Assembly (NCBI RefSeq): GCF_900172275.1
Contig: NZ_FWFT01000002.1
Location: forward strand, 558,001 to 622,000
Direction of reading: 5' to 3'
DNA: 64,000 bases
Source: Pseudooctadecabacter jejudonensis
GTDB taxonomy: Bacteria > Pseudomonadota > Alphaproteobacteria > Rhodobacterales > Rhodobacteraceae
How positions within the stretch are numbered: the first letter of the stretch is position 1; the number at the start of each line of letters is the position of its first letter. Positions 55,384 to 64,000 of the stretch are shown here, in pieces. The notes under the pieces are model-generated. The model searched no databases and was not told where the DNA came from. It saw nothing but the letters and a program-made list of their open reading frames with translations. Position numbers and translations under genes: made by a program.

Positions 55384-57863
55384 GCGATTCAGACGGCAAA
55401 AAACCACTTGGAATTGCACGGCCCGGACAGGTGAAGCAAAGCTTCAGCCACGGACGGACCAAAAGCGTTGTCGTAGAGACAAAGCGCAAGCGCGTTGTCG
55501 TGCCCAAGCCAGGTGCGGCCAAGCCCGCAGCAGGCGGGTCTGGCAGGGCGACCCCTTTGGGGGGCGATCCATCCAAGCGTCCCGCTGGTATTTCTGAGGC
55601 TGAACTTGAACGTCGCATGAAGGCGCTTCAGGCAGCTAAGGCCCGCGAGGCCGAAGATGCCGCCAAACGTGAGGCTGAGGAAAAGGCCCGCGCTGAGGAG
55701 CGTGCGAAACGTCGTGCCGAACAGGAAGCCAAAGAGCGGGCCGAGAAGGAACGCGAAGAGGCAGTGAAGGCCAAGCAAGAAGAGGAAGAGCGCAAGAAGC
55801 GTGAGGCCGAAGCTGCCGCGCAAGCCGCCGCTGCCCCTGCTGCTGTGGATCCGGCTGTGGCGCCGGCCCAACGTCGCACACCCGGCGGTGCGGCCCCCGC
55901 TGCGGCGCCTCGCAAGAAAGAGAACGACCGTGAACAGCGTGGCAAGGGCAAGGGTGATGATGGTCGCCGGTCCGGCAAACTGACGCTGAGCCAGGCAACC
56001 TCTGGCCGCGATGGTGGACGTCAGCTGTCCATGGCGCAGATGAAACGCAAACAGGAACGCGCACGCCAAAAGGCGATGGGCCAGAATGTTGAGCGTGAAA
56101 AGGTCATCCGCGACGTTCAGCTGCCAGAGGCCATTGTGGTATCCGAGCTTGCAAACCGGATGTCCGAAAAGGTCTCTGACGTTGTGAAGGCACTGATGAC
56201 CAACGGCATCATGGCGACGCAAACGCAGACCATTGATGCGGATACGGCCGAACTGATCATCGACGAATTTGGCCACAACGTGGTGCGCGTTTCTGATGCG
56301 GACGTCGAAGACGTGATCAAAACGGACGACGATAAACCTGAAGATCTGAAAGGCCGTCCGCCGGTCATCACGATCATGGGTCACGTTGACCATGGTAAAA
56401 CATCCTTGCTGGATGCCATCCGCAACGCGCGCGTTGTGGCCGGTGAGGCAGGCGGGATCACGCAGCACATCGGCGCCTATCAGGTGACAACCGAAGGCGG
56501 CGCGGTGCTGACGTTCCTTGATACCCCTGGTCACGCGGCGTTTACGTCCATGCGGGCCCGTGGTGCGCAGGTCACGGATATCGTGGTCTTGGTGGTCGCG
56601 GCGGACGACGCTGTGATGCCGCAAACGATTGAGGCGATCAACCACGCCAAGGCGGCCAACGTGCCGATGATTGTGGCGATCAACAAGTGCGACAAGCCTG
56701 CCGCCAACCCCGACAAGGTGCGGACGGATCTCTTGCAGCACGAAGTCATCGTAGAGAAAATGTCGGGTGAGGTTCAGGACGTCGAAGTCTCCGCAACAAC
56801 CGGTCAGGGGCTCGATGATCTTCTTGAGGCGATTGCGCTGCAGTCCGAAATTCTTGAACTGAAAGCCAATCCTGAGAAAGCCGCACAAGGTGCGGTGATT
56901 GAGGCTCAGCTGGATGTGGGCCGCGGCCCTGTCGCGACTGTGCTGGTGGAAACCGGCACGCTCAAGCAGGGTGATATCTTCGTCGTGGGTGAGCAGTGGG
57001 GTAAAGTCCGCGCGCTGATCGACGACAAAGGCGACCGTGTTAAGGAAGCGGGGCCGTCTGTTCCGGTTGAGGTGTTGGGCCTGAACGGCACACCTGAGGC
57101 GGGTGACGTGCTGAACGTGACCTCTACCGAAGCTCAAGCTCGTGAGATTGCCGACTACCGTGCGCAAGCCGCCAAAGACAAACGTGCCGCTGCCGGTGCT
57201 GCTGTGACGCTGGACCAGATGATGGCCAACGCCAAGGCGGACGAAAACGTCAGCGAACTGCCCATTCTGGTCAAAGCTGACGTGCAGGGTTCTGCCGAAG
57301 CGATTGTTCAGGCGATGGAAAAGATCGGCAACGACGAAGTGCGCGTTCGCGTTCTGCATTCCGGTGTTGGTGCGATTACCGAATCCGACGTTGGTTTGGC
57401 CGAAGCATCGAACGCGCCTGTGATGGGTTTCAACGTGCGCGCCAATGCGTCTGCCCGGAACACGGCAAACCAGAAGGGCGTGGAGATCCGGTATTATTCG
57501 GTGATCTATGACCTCGTGGATGATGTAAAAGCAGCAGCCTCCGGTCTGTTGTCTGCCGAAGTCCGCGAAAAGTTCATCGGTTACGCGTCGATCAAAGAGG
57601 TCTTCAAGGTCACAGGCGTCGGCAAGGTTGCCGGTTGTCTTGTCACCGAAGGCGTTGCTCGCCGGTCGGCTGGTGTGCGTTTGTTGCGTGACGATGTGGT
57701 GATCCACGAAGGCACGTTGAAGACGCTCAAACGCTTCAAGGATGAAGTGGCCGAGGTTCAGTCAGGTCAGGAATGCGGTATGGCGTTCGAGAATTATGAC
57801 GATATCCGCCCGGATGACGTGATCGAAATCTTCGAACGCGAAGAGGTTGAGCGGTCCTTGTAA
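55380..57863 (+). CDS. infB: Translation initiation factor IF-2
   Basis: GTPase that brings fMet-tRNA to the 30S subunit. The 827-residue protein has a long K/E/A-rich helical N-terminus (about 80-150), the IF2-N region (about 245-300), the G domain with GHVDHGKTS (about 333-341), DTPGHAAF and NKCD (about 433-436), and the IF2 C domains ending [15 protein letters not shown]. Ends with a strong terminator. All hallmarks intact. Confidence 0.97.
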   Translation: MSDSDGKKPLGIARPGQVKQSFSHGRTKSVVVETKRKRVVVPKPGAAKPAAGGSGRATPLGGDPSKRPAGISEAELERRMKALQAAKAREAEDAAKREAEEKARAEERAKRRAEQEAKERAEKEREEAVKAKQEEEERKKREAEAAAQAAAAPAAVDPAVAPAQRRTPGGAAPAAAPRKKENDREQRGKGKGDDGRRSGKLTLSQATSGRDGGRQLSMAQMKRKQERARQKAMGQNVEREKVIRDVQLPEAIVVSELANRMSEKVSDVVKALMTNGIMATQTQTIDADTAELIIDEFGHNVVRVSDADVEDVIKTDDDKPEDLKGRPPVITIMGHVDHGKTSLLDAIRNARVVAGEAGGITQHIGAYQVTTEGGAVLTFLDTPGHAAFTSMRARGAQVTDIVVLVVAADDAVMPQTIEAINHAKAANVPMIVAINKCDKPAANPDKVRTDLLQHEVIVEKMSGEVQDVEVSATTGQGLDDLLEAIALQSEILELKANPEKAAQGAVIEAQLDVGRGPVATVLVETGTLKQGDIFVVGEQWGKVRALIDDKGDRVKEAGPSVPVEVLGLNGTPEAGDVLNVTSTEAQAREIADYRAQAAKDKRAAAGAAVTLDQMMANAKADENVSELPILVKADVQGSAEAIVQAMEKIGNDEVRVRVLHSGVGAITESDVGLAEASNAPVMGFNVRANASARNTANQKGVEIRYYSVIYDLVDDVKAAASGLLSAEVREKFIGYASIKEVFKVTGVGKVAGCLVTEGVARRSAGVRLLRDDVVIHEGTLKTLKRFKDEVAEVQSGQECGMAFENYDDIRPDDVIEIFEREEVERSL

Positions 57864-57883
57864 GGACTACCACCACCCCAAAC

Positions 57884-57916
57884 AAAAAAAGGGACGCCAG
57901 TTTGGCGTCCCTTTTT
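57884..57916. terminator. Bidirectional intrinsic terminator after infB
   Basis: Seven A, GGGACGCC, loop AGTTT, GGCGTCCC, then T5. It ends infB on plus and the 45-aa ORF on minus. Confidence 0.93.
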
Positions 57917-57932
57917 GCTTTATCAAATCGAT

Positions 57933-58070
57933 TTAATTGGTCCGGCGCTGAACCGGTTGGCCTTCGTATTTACGATCACCGACCGAAATAACAAGACGAC
58001 CGTTTGCAAGTGTCTTAACCAATAGACCCTGAATTTGAATGTGGTTTCCCACAGTGATTGTACGCAGCAT
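57933..58070 (-). CDS. Small protein of 45 residues, function unknown
   Basis: MLRTITVGNHIQIQGLLVK opens a beta-rich 45-residue peptide ending YEGQPVQRRTN. It is preceded by the near-ideal ribosome site GGAGG with 5-base spacing, has its own terminator on the minus strand, and stands alone. It has no signal peptide or transmembrane segment. I do not recognise a family with certainty; it looks like a small beta-barrel (e.g. SH3- or OB-like) fragment. An extension to 58130 has no good ribosome site. Confidence 0.72.
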   Translation of the reverse strand: MLRTITVGNHIQIQGLLVKTLANGRLVISVGDRKYEGQPVQRRTN

Positions 58071-58184
58071 AACATCCTCCCCAGGTGATGCGTGAACAGG
58101 ATCTGAAACGCGATCCGAACTGGATAACAATGAAACAAAATTAGCAGTGATTGGGTATTAGGCAAGAAATAATAAACAATCTGT

Positions 58185-58583
58185 TTACAGCCAATCCCTC
58201 AAGATCGGGATAAGCGGCACATCTGCGGCTGGCATCGGGTAATCGCGCAGGTCTTTGGCGTGGGCCCATGCCAGCGTTTGGCCCTCACGTGGTTGCGGTG
58301 TGCCGTCCCACTTGCGGCAGGCGAACAATGGCATCAACAGGTGGAAATCATCGTAGCTGTGGCTGGCGAAGGTCAGCGGCGCAAGGCAGGAATTCCATGT
58401 CTGTATGCCCAGTTCTTCGTCAAGCTCACGGATCAGAGCGGCCTCAGGCGTCTCGCCCTGTTCAACCTTGCCACCTGGAAATTCCCAAAGGCCAGCCATG
58501 GATTTTCCTTCGGGACGTTGGGCCAAAAGAATACGCCCGTCGATGTCGATCAGCGCGACGGCGGAGACGAGAATTGTTTTCAC
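58185..58583 (-). CDS. mutT: 8-oxo-dGTP diphosphatase MutT-like Nudix
   Basis: Hydrolyses 8-oxo-dGTP to prevent mutations. The 132-residue form starts with GTG at 58583 (MKTILVSAVALIDIDGRILLAQRPEGKS) and has the Nudix box GGKVEQGETPEAALIRELDEELGI; the ends fit MutT length (129). The start overlaps the argJ stop as GTGA. MutT in an argJ operon is common in Rhodobacterales. Confidence 0.92.
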   Translation of the reverse strand: MKTILVSAVALIDIDGRILLAQRPEGKSMAGLWEFPGGKVEQGETPEAALIRELDEELGIQTWNSCLAPLTFASHSYDDFHLLMPLFACRKWDGTPQPREGQTLAWAHAKDLRDYPMPAADVPLIPILRDWL

Positions 58584-59794
58584 GATCGGTAGTCCGCGTT
58601 GATGGTGATGTAATCGTGGGTCAAATCGCAGGTCCAAACGGTGCCAAGACCACCGGCAATCCCAAGATCCACACTGATGACGATGGTTTCGTTTTTCATA
58701 TATGCGGCCCCAGCCTCTTCGGTATAGCTGTCGGCAACCCAACCGTTTTCGGCAACCAGCACATCCCCAAAGTGGATCGTCAGCCTGTCCCGATCGGCCT
58801 GTGCTCCAGACTTGCCGATGGCCATGACGATACGCCCCCAATTCGGATCCTCCCCCGCAACCGCCGTCTTCACAAGGGGTGAATTGGCGATGGACAGGCC
58901 AACCTGACGGGCCTCTGCGTCGGAGGCGGCACCGGTCACACGGACCTCAACGAACTTCGTCGCCCCTTCGCCATCGCGCACAACCTGATGCGCAAGATCA
59001 AGCATCACACCGTGAAGGGCCTGCGTGAAGCCCGCGCTTTCGGATACATCAACGCCAGAGGCACCGGTGGCTGCCAACATCAATGTGTCAGAGGTCGACG
59101 TGTCGCCATCTACCGTAATACAATTGAATGTCGCTTCCGTCAGCGCACCCAGCAAAACCTGAAGTGGGAAATGTTCGATTTTGGCGTCGGTAAAGATGTA
59201 GACCAGCATCGTCGCCATATCCGGCGCGATCATGCCGGAGCCTTTGGCGATCCCCGCGATGGTGACCAAAGTGCCGTCAATATCAACAGTTGCGCTTGCA
59301 CCTTTAGCGTAGGTGTCCGTGGTCATGATCGCTTGGGCGGCGCTTTCGATACCGGTTTCTGACAGATTATCCACCAGCCCACCCATGACAGCGGTGATTT
59401 TGTCATGGGGCAGACGTTCCCCAATCACACCGGTCGAGGCGGTGAAGACACGGTTGCTGTCAACCCCGGTCAAGGACGCGACAGCATTGCAGATCGCCTC
59501 AACCGACTTTTCGCCGGCTGATCCTGTGAACGCGTTGGAATTGCCCGAGTTTACAACAATGGCCGCAGGTCCAGCCGCATCGCCCCCGATCTTGGCCTGA
59601 CAATCCAGCACATTGGCCGACCGAGTGGACGAGCGCGTGAACACCCCCGCCACGGATGTGCCTGCAACCAGTTCGGCCAACATCACATCCGGGCGGTCTT
59701 GGTATTTTACCCCCGCTGCGGCGGATGCGAACCTGACGCCCTTGATGACAGGCAGATCAGGAAAGGACGCAGGCGCAAGGGGGGAGGTCTTCAT
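58580..59794 (-). CDS. argJ: Glutamate N-acetyltransferase/amino-acid acetyltransferase ArgJ
   Basis: Recycles the acetyl group between N-acetylornithine and glutamate. The 404-residue proenzyme self-cleaves before Thr195 in PDMATML. VNSGNSNAFTG and the SSTRSA region are present. It lies between mutT (4-base overlap) and the parvulin gene (1-base gap). With argG at 26.8 kb it belongs to arginine synthesis. Confidence 0.96.
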   Translation of the reverse strand: MKTSPLAPASFPDLPVIKGVRFASAAAGVKYQDRPDVMLAELVAGTSVAGVFTRSSTRSANVLDCQAKIGGDAAGPAAIVVNSGNSNAFTGSAGEKSVEAICNAVASLTGVDSNRVFTASTGVIGERLPHDKITAVMGGLVDNLSETGIESAAQAIMTTDTYAKGASATVDIDGTLVTIAGIAKGSGMIAPDMATMLVYIFTDAKIEHFPLQVLLGALTEATFNCITVDGDTSTSDTLMLAATGASGVDVSESAGFTQALHGVMLDLAHQVVRDGEGATKFVEVRVTGAASDAEARQVGLSIANSPLVKTAVAGEDPNWGRIVMAIGKSGAQADRDRLTIHFGDVLVAENGWVADSYTEEAGAAYMKNETIVISVDLGIAGGLGTVWTCDLTHDYITINADYRS

Positions 59795-59795
59795 G

Positions 59796-60650
59796 TTACT
59801 GATCCAGCAGGTCGAGGTTCTGGATCAACGCCGGATCAAACGCACCGTCTTCGGGCAGGGTGATTTCGGCCGCATCTGTCAGAGACGTGATAAGATCGTT
59901 TAGCTTTGCCTGCTGAATCTCAGACGTCAGTTCCGCGCGCATCTCATCCAATGTGGGCAATGCCGTCTCACGTGTGTCGTTTAGTTTCACGACATGCCAG
60001 CCGAACTGCGTTTGCACGGGCGCGGACACTTCCTCAACCTCCAGTGTCGCGACGGCCTCTTCAAAGGGGGCGACCATCATGCCGGGGCCAAACCAGCCCA
60101 GATTGCCACCATTGGGGCCCGAGGGACCGGTGGATTTTTCTTGCGCTGTGGTCGCAAAATCCGCGCCGTCCTCGATCATTGCGATGACTTCAAGGGCTTC
60201 TTCCTCTGTCTCTACCAGAATGTGAGAGGCGTTGTATTCCGTACCGGGTTCTTGATCGGCAAACCGCGCATCATAGGCCGCCTGCAAATCGGCCTCGCTT
60301 ATCTCTTCTTCCGTCAGCGCATTTACGACCTCACCGGCCAACAAGGACCGGCGTTCGTTTTCCAGCGTCATTTCCACGCGGGCGGGCACATCCTCAAGGG
60401 AGTTCGCCAAAAGCTGCTGATTGATGAGCTGTTCGACAAGGCCGTTGAACACAACATCATCGGGCAGTTGTTGATACTGCGCGGGCAGTTGTGACCGCAG
60501 CATGATCAATTGACCTAGTGTTATGTTGGCGCCGTCGACAGAGGCCACGACAGTGTCGGCCTTTGGCCCTTCGTGGCCATCTGCATGGGCCAGACCCGCC
60601 GAAAGTACAACGGCAGCCGCAGCGGCCAGATATTTGGTGCGATTAAGCAT
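59796..60650 (-). CDS. Parvulin-type peptidyl-prolyl isomerase, exported
   Basis: A 284-residue protein with a Sec signal (MLNRTKYLAAAAAVVLSAGLAHA), an N-terminal SurA-like helical chaperone part (about 25-138) and a PpiC/parvulin domain (about 140-235; ASHILVETEEEA, GPNGGNLGWFGPGMM, PVQTQFGWHVVKL). It probably helps outer-membrane protein folding. The start at 60650 follows AAGGGA. It is divergent from secA. Confidence 0.93.
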   Translation of the reverse strand: MLNRTKYLAAAAAVVLSAGLAHADGHEGPKADTVVASVDGANITLGQLIMLRSQLPAQYQQLPDDVVFNGLVEQLINQQLLANSLEDVPARVEMTLENERRSLLAGEVVNALTEEEISEADLQAAYDARFADQEPGTEYNASHILVETEEEALEVIAMIEDGADFATTAQEKSTGPSGPNGGNLGWFGPGMMVAPFEEAVATLEVEEVSAPVQTQFGWHVVKLNDTRETALPTLDEMRAELTSEIQQAKLNDLITSLTDAAEITLPEDGAFDPALIQNLDLLDQ

Positions 60651-60688
60651 GTTAACAGTCCCTTGATGAGCCGCGACAGGCCGCAGCG

Positions 60689-60717
60689 TTGACACCTATG
60701 TAGCGGCCCCTTACATC
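60689..60717 (+). promoter_or_regulatory. Candidate sigma70-type promoter of secA
   Basis: TTGACA, 17 bases, TACATC. The -35 is perfect; the -10 is three of six. Start site near 60724, 113 bases before the ATG. The minus-strand promoter for the parvulin must overlap it. Confidence 0.5.
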
Positions 60718-60836
60718 GCATAAAGGTCCCGAGGGGGCCGGTCTTGGCCACATATCTATGGGGCGCGCCGGACAGGCACAACCAACCTCCTCACACTTTG
60801 ATGTCAGAGACGCGGGTTGCCGCGCTTGGAGAGAAT

Positions 60837-63542
60837 ATGCTCGGTCTTGGAACACTTACGAAAAAGGTCTTTGGATCGCCGAATGACCGTAAGGTAAAAG
60901 CGACACGCCCGATCGTGGACAAGATCAACGCGCTTGAGCCTGAGTTCGAGAAGCTGACTGACGAAGGCATCAAACAAAAGACCGAAGAATTGGCCCAACG
61001 TGCCATGGGCGGCGAAAGTCTGGATGCGATCCTGCCCGAGGCCTTCGCCAACTGCCGTGAGGCCGCCAAACGTAGTCTTGGCCTGCGCGCCTTTGATACA
61101 CAGCTGATGGGCGGGATTTTCCTGCATCAGGGCAATATCTCCGAGATGAAAACCGGTGAGGGTAAAACCCTTGTCGCAACATTTCCCGCCTATCTGAATG
61201 CGCTGACCGGCAAGGGCGTGCATGTGGTCACGGTGAACGACTATTTGGCGAAACGTGACGCCGAATGGATGAGTCAGGTATACGGTGCGCTGGGTTTGAC
61301 GACGGGCGTGATCTATCCCCAACAGCCCGAAGACGAAAAACACGCCGCCTACCGGTGCGACGTCACTTACGCCACCAACAATGAGTTGGGTTTTGATTAT
61401 CTGCGCGACAATATGAAGGCAGAGCTGAGCCAGATGGCCCAGCGGGACCACAACTATGCCATTGTGGATGAGGTCGATTCCATTCTGGTCGACGAGGCAC
61501 GAACGCCGCTGATTATTTCCGGCCCCGCGCAGGACCGGACGGACCTGTATCTGGCCATTGATAAGTTGATCCCTGAAATTCAGGATGACCATTTCACGTT
61601 GGACGAAAAGACCCGCAGCGTGAACTACACCGATGAGGGCAACGATTTTCTTGAGGAGCGTCTGGGCGCCGCGGGCCTGATCCCCGAAGGCCAAACGCTC
61701 TATGATCCTGAAAGCACGACCTTGGTGCACCACGTCAATCAAGGCCTGCGTGCACATAAGCTGTTTACAAAGGACAAGGATTACATCGTCCGCGACGGCG
61801 AGGTTGTTCTGATCGACGAATTCACCGGCCGTATGATGGCAGGTCGCCGTCTGTCCGAAGGCCTGCATCAGGCGATCGAGGCCAAGGAGGGCTGCAAAAT
61901 TCAGCCTGAAAACGTGACCTTGGCGTCTGTGACATTCCAGAACTACTTCCGTCTGTATAACAAACTGGGTGGCATGACTGGCACCGCCCTGACAGAGGCC
62001 GAGGAGTTTCAAGAGATTTACGGTCTCGGCGTCGTTGAGGTTCCGACAAACCGGCCGGTCGCCCGTGTCGATGACAACGATCAGGTCTACCGCACCGCGA
62101 AAGAAAAATTCGATGGCGTGGTTGAGGCGATCAAGAAGGCCCATGAAAAGGGCCAACCAACCTTGGTGGGCACCACGTCCATCGAAAAGTCTGAATTTCT
62201 CAGCCAGCTTCTGACGGCGCAAAACGTGCCTCATAACGTGCTGAACGCGCGCCAGCATGAACAGGAGGCGCAGATCGTCGCCGATGCCGGTAAGCTGGGC
62301 GCTGTGACGATTGCCACCAACATGGCAGGACGCGGCACGGACATTAAACTCGGTGGAAACGTCGAATTCAAAATTATGGAAGCCATCAGCGCCGACCCAG
62401 AGGCTGACCCCGATGAGATCCGTGCGCGGATCGAAGAGGCGCACAAGGCAGATGAACAAGCGGTCAAGGATGCGGGCGGTTTGTTCGTGCTGGCCACAGA
62501 ACGCCATGAAAGCCGCCGGATTGATAATCAGCTGCGCGGGCGGTCTGGCCGTCAGGGTGACCCTGGGCGGTCCTCCTTCTTCTTGTCACTCGAAGACGAC
62601 CTGATGCGCATTTTTGGATCCGAACGTCTGGATAAGGTGCTGTCGTCTCTCGGCATGAAAGAAGGCGAGGCCATCGTGCACCCTTGGGTGAACAAATCGC
62701 TCGAACGTGCGCAAGCAAAGGTCGAAGGCCGCAACTTTGACATCCGTAAGCAGTTGTTGAAATTCGACGACGTGATGAACGACCAACGAAAGGTCATCTT
62801 CGGTCAACGGCGCGAAATTATGGAAGCCGAGGACCTGTCAGAGATCACGGCAGATATGCGTTCTCAGGTGATTGACGATCTGGTTGATCAGTATATCCCC
62901 GCAAAATCCTATGCGGATCAGTGGGACACCGAAGGGCTTTACGCGCAAGTGATTGCGCAGCTTGGCATTGATGTGCCCGTCATTGAATGGGCCAATGAAG
63001 AAGGCGTTGACGACGAAGACCTGCGGGAACGTCTGGAAGAGGCCGCCGACAAACACATGGCCGCTAAAGAAGAGGCCTTCGGCGTTGAGGTCATGCGCAA
63101 CATTGAAAAGCAGATCATCCTTCAGACCATTGATGCGAAATGGCGTGAACATCTGCTGACATTGGAACACTTGCGATCAGTCGTTGGTTTCCGTGGATAT
63201 GCGCAACGTGATCCGCTGAATGAATACAAAACAGAATCCTTCCAGTTGTTCGAAAGCCTACTTGACGGGCTTCGGTCTGATGTCACCCAAAAGCTGGCCC
63301 AAATCCGCCCGATGACGCAAGAAGAACAGCAGGCGATGATTGCACAGGCGCAAGAACAACAACGTCAGGCCATGGCTGCGGCAGCTTCTGCCGGTGCTGC
63401 AACGGCTGCGGCAACATCGGCGGACGCAAAACCTGGCTTTGTTGAGGATGACCCTTCGACATGGGGCAACCCTGGCCGAAATGATCAGTGCCCATGTGGA
63501 TCTGGCAAAAAATTCAAACACTGCCACGGCCAATTGTCCTAA
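60837..63542 (+). CDS. secA: Protein translocase ATPase SecA
   Basis: Drives preproteins through SecYEG. The 901-residue form starts [18 protein letters not shown] with GGAGAG upstream. Walker [14 protein letters not shown] (about 103-115), Walker [18 protein letters not shown] (about 207-223), [16 protein letters not shown], and the SecB/lipid-binding zinc tail [14 protein letters not shown] (about 885-898) are all present. The Ala/Gln-rich linker before the tail is normal. The frame can be extended to 60744, but the family start is at 60837. Confidence 0.97.
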   Translation: MLGLGTLTKKVFGSPNDRKVKATRPIVDKINALEPEFEKLTDEGIKQKTEELAQRAMGGESLDAILPEAFANCREAAKRSLGLRAFDTQLMGGIFLHQGNISEMKTGEGKTLVATFPAYLNALTGKGVHVVTVNDYLAKRDAEWMSQVYGALGLTTGVIYPQQPEDEKHAAYRCDVTYATNNELGFDYLRDNMKAELSQMAQRDHNYAIVDEVDSILVDEARTPLIISGPAQDRTDLYLAIDKLIPEIQDDHFTLDEKTRSVNYTDEGNDFLEERLGAAGLIPEGQTLYDPESTTLVHHVNQGLRAHKLFTKDKDYIVRDGEVVLIDEFTGRMMAGRRLSEGLHQAIEAKEGCKIQPENVTLASVTFQNYFRLYNKLGGMTGTALTEAEEFQEIYGLGVVEVPTNRPVARVDDNDQVYRTAKEKFDGVVEAIKKAHEKGQPTLVGTTSIEKSEFLSQLLTAQNVPHNVLNARQHEQEAQIVADAGKLGAVTIATNMAGRGTDIKLGGNVEFKIMEAISADPEADPDEIRARIEEAHKADEQAVKDAGGLFVLATERHESRRIDNQLRGRSGRQGDPGRSSFFLSLEDDLMRIFGSERLDKVLSSLGMKEGEAIVHPWVNKSLERAQAKVEGRNFDIRKQLLKFDDVMNDQRKVIFGQRREIMEAEDLSEITADMRSQVIDDLVDQYIPAKSYADQWDTEGLYAQVIAQLGIDVPVIEWANEEGVDDEDLRERLEEAADKHMAAKEEAFGVEVMRNIEKQIILQTIDAKWREHLLTLEHLRSVVGFRGYAQRDPLNEYKTESFQLFESLLDGLRSDVTQKLAQIRPMTQEEQQAMIAQAQEQQRQAMAAAASAGAATAAATSADAKPGFVEDDPSTWGNPGRNDQCPCGSGKKFKHCHGQLS

Positions 63543-63684
63543 TCGTCTCAAGATTAAGTCAAACCCTCACCAAACGCCGTTTTTCCGCCCCATTGCGGTC
63601 GGAAAGACTCCGCATCAGCGCCCTTCTATCGTCACGGGTGTAGGGCATTACCGACTCTGACCCTTGCGGGAAGGAGTGAAGGAA

Positions 63685-64000
63685 ATGGCCCAACTCAAGA
63701 AAATCGGCATGGCCGCCGGGACGTTCAGCGTCGCGCTGGGCATCGGGTTTGTTATGCAAAACGGTGACGCCTTAGCGAGTCGGTTTGGAACCGGTGAAAC
63801 GGCTGACGTCCGTCCGTTTACGGTCGAGGACGAAACACCGGTTCAGGTGGTTCAAGCCAGCCTGACCTCTGATGTTGATCTCACCTCAGACGCCCCAACA
63901 AACGCGGAGATCGTTGCCGTGGCCTCAACCAATCCAATGGAAGAGGCTGCCATAGCAGATGTAGCGGAAACGGATATTGCCGATGAAGCCCCCGCATTGA
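63685..64000 (+). CDS. Small membrane protein of unknown function, 3' partial
   Basis: ATG at 63685 follows GAAGGA; the frame stays open to the window end (105 codons). The N-terminus AQLKKIGMAAGTFSVALGIGF is one hydrophobic signal anchor, followed by an acidic, Thr/Ala/Val-rich linker. Rhodobacterales have such a gene behind secA, sometimes named 'translocase', with no proven role. The 142-base gap after secA has a weak stem TTTCCG/CGGAAA but no clear terminator. Confidence 0.7.
   Translation, partial: MAQLKKIGMAAGTFSVALGIGFVMQNGDALASRFGTGETADVRPFTVEDETPVQVVQASLTSDVDLTSDAPTNAEIVAVASTNPMEEAAIADVAETDIADEAPAL

Overview
The window is a compact, contiguous chromosomal segment of an alphaproteobacterium, most likely a Rhodobacterales (Roseobacter-group) species. 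The evidence is gene order (dnaQ-coaE-aroE-maf, then rho-mnmE-mnmG-rsmG-parA-parB, then hemW-rdgB-rph and hrcA-grpE), perfect TGTTTCACGTGAAACA parS sites inside mnmG and rsmG, and alphaproteobacterial proteins such as a Tim44-like membrane protein and an NDUFAF5-like methyltransferase. GC looks near 57-60 % by eye, except for a poorer stretch from about 10.4 to 15 kb. I see no insertion sequence, prophage, CRISPR array, rRNA or convincing tRNA; almost everything is conserved housekeeping sequence. Genus and species cannot be fixed by reading.

Layout. 1-2.5 kb: 3' part of hslU and an MFS transporter. 2.5-8.6 kb: mainly minus-strand genes, namely Smr protein, mltA and Tim44-like protein, with fxsA and secB on plus, then dnaQ, coaE, aroE and maf. 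8.64-9.14 kb: a 0.5-kb gap with DnaA boxes, a palindrome, AT-rich 13-mer repeats and GANTC sites. It is my candidate for the chromosomal replication origin, and flanking genes point away from it. 9.1-15.9 kb: rho, the tRNA-modification genes mnmE and mnmG, the 16S methylase gene rsmG, and parA-parB with two parS sites. 15.9-28.1 kb: hemW, rdgB, rph (minus); hrcA, grpE (plus); mutS (minus); maeB and a ribokinase (plus); msrA and argG (minus). 28.1-37 kb: two Nudix genes, hslO, a CCA-adding enzyme, a LysE exporter, a paired ABC exporter and a TrmA/RlmD-type RNA methylase. 37-45.6 kb: two small lipoproteins (L,D-transpeptidase and CAP domain), a 63-aa secreted or membrane peptide, hemH, an NDUFAF5-like methylase, comF, a glutaredoxin, a nitrilase, MarR, GNAT, ubiG and a proline iminopeptidase. 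45.6-51.1 kb: a four-gene Opp/Dpp-type ABC importer. 51.1-64 kb: AI-2E protein, rimP-nusA-ylxR-infB, a 45-aa ORF, mutT-argJ-ppiC, secA, and the start of a small membrane protein gene.

How the genes work together. The block from 8.6 to 15.9 kb joins the probable origin to its partition system (ParA, ParB, parS). rimP-nusA-ylxR-infB is the translation and transcription-factor operon. SecB, SecA and the exported parvulin serve protein export; hrcA/grpE, hslU and hslO serve heat and redox stress. I found no clear undescribed multi-gene system. The points most worth testing are the origin candidate, the parS sites written into start regions, the 63-aa and 45-aa small-protein units, and RNA hairpins at 38.4, 45.6, 52.4 and 54.7 kb.
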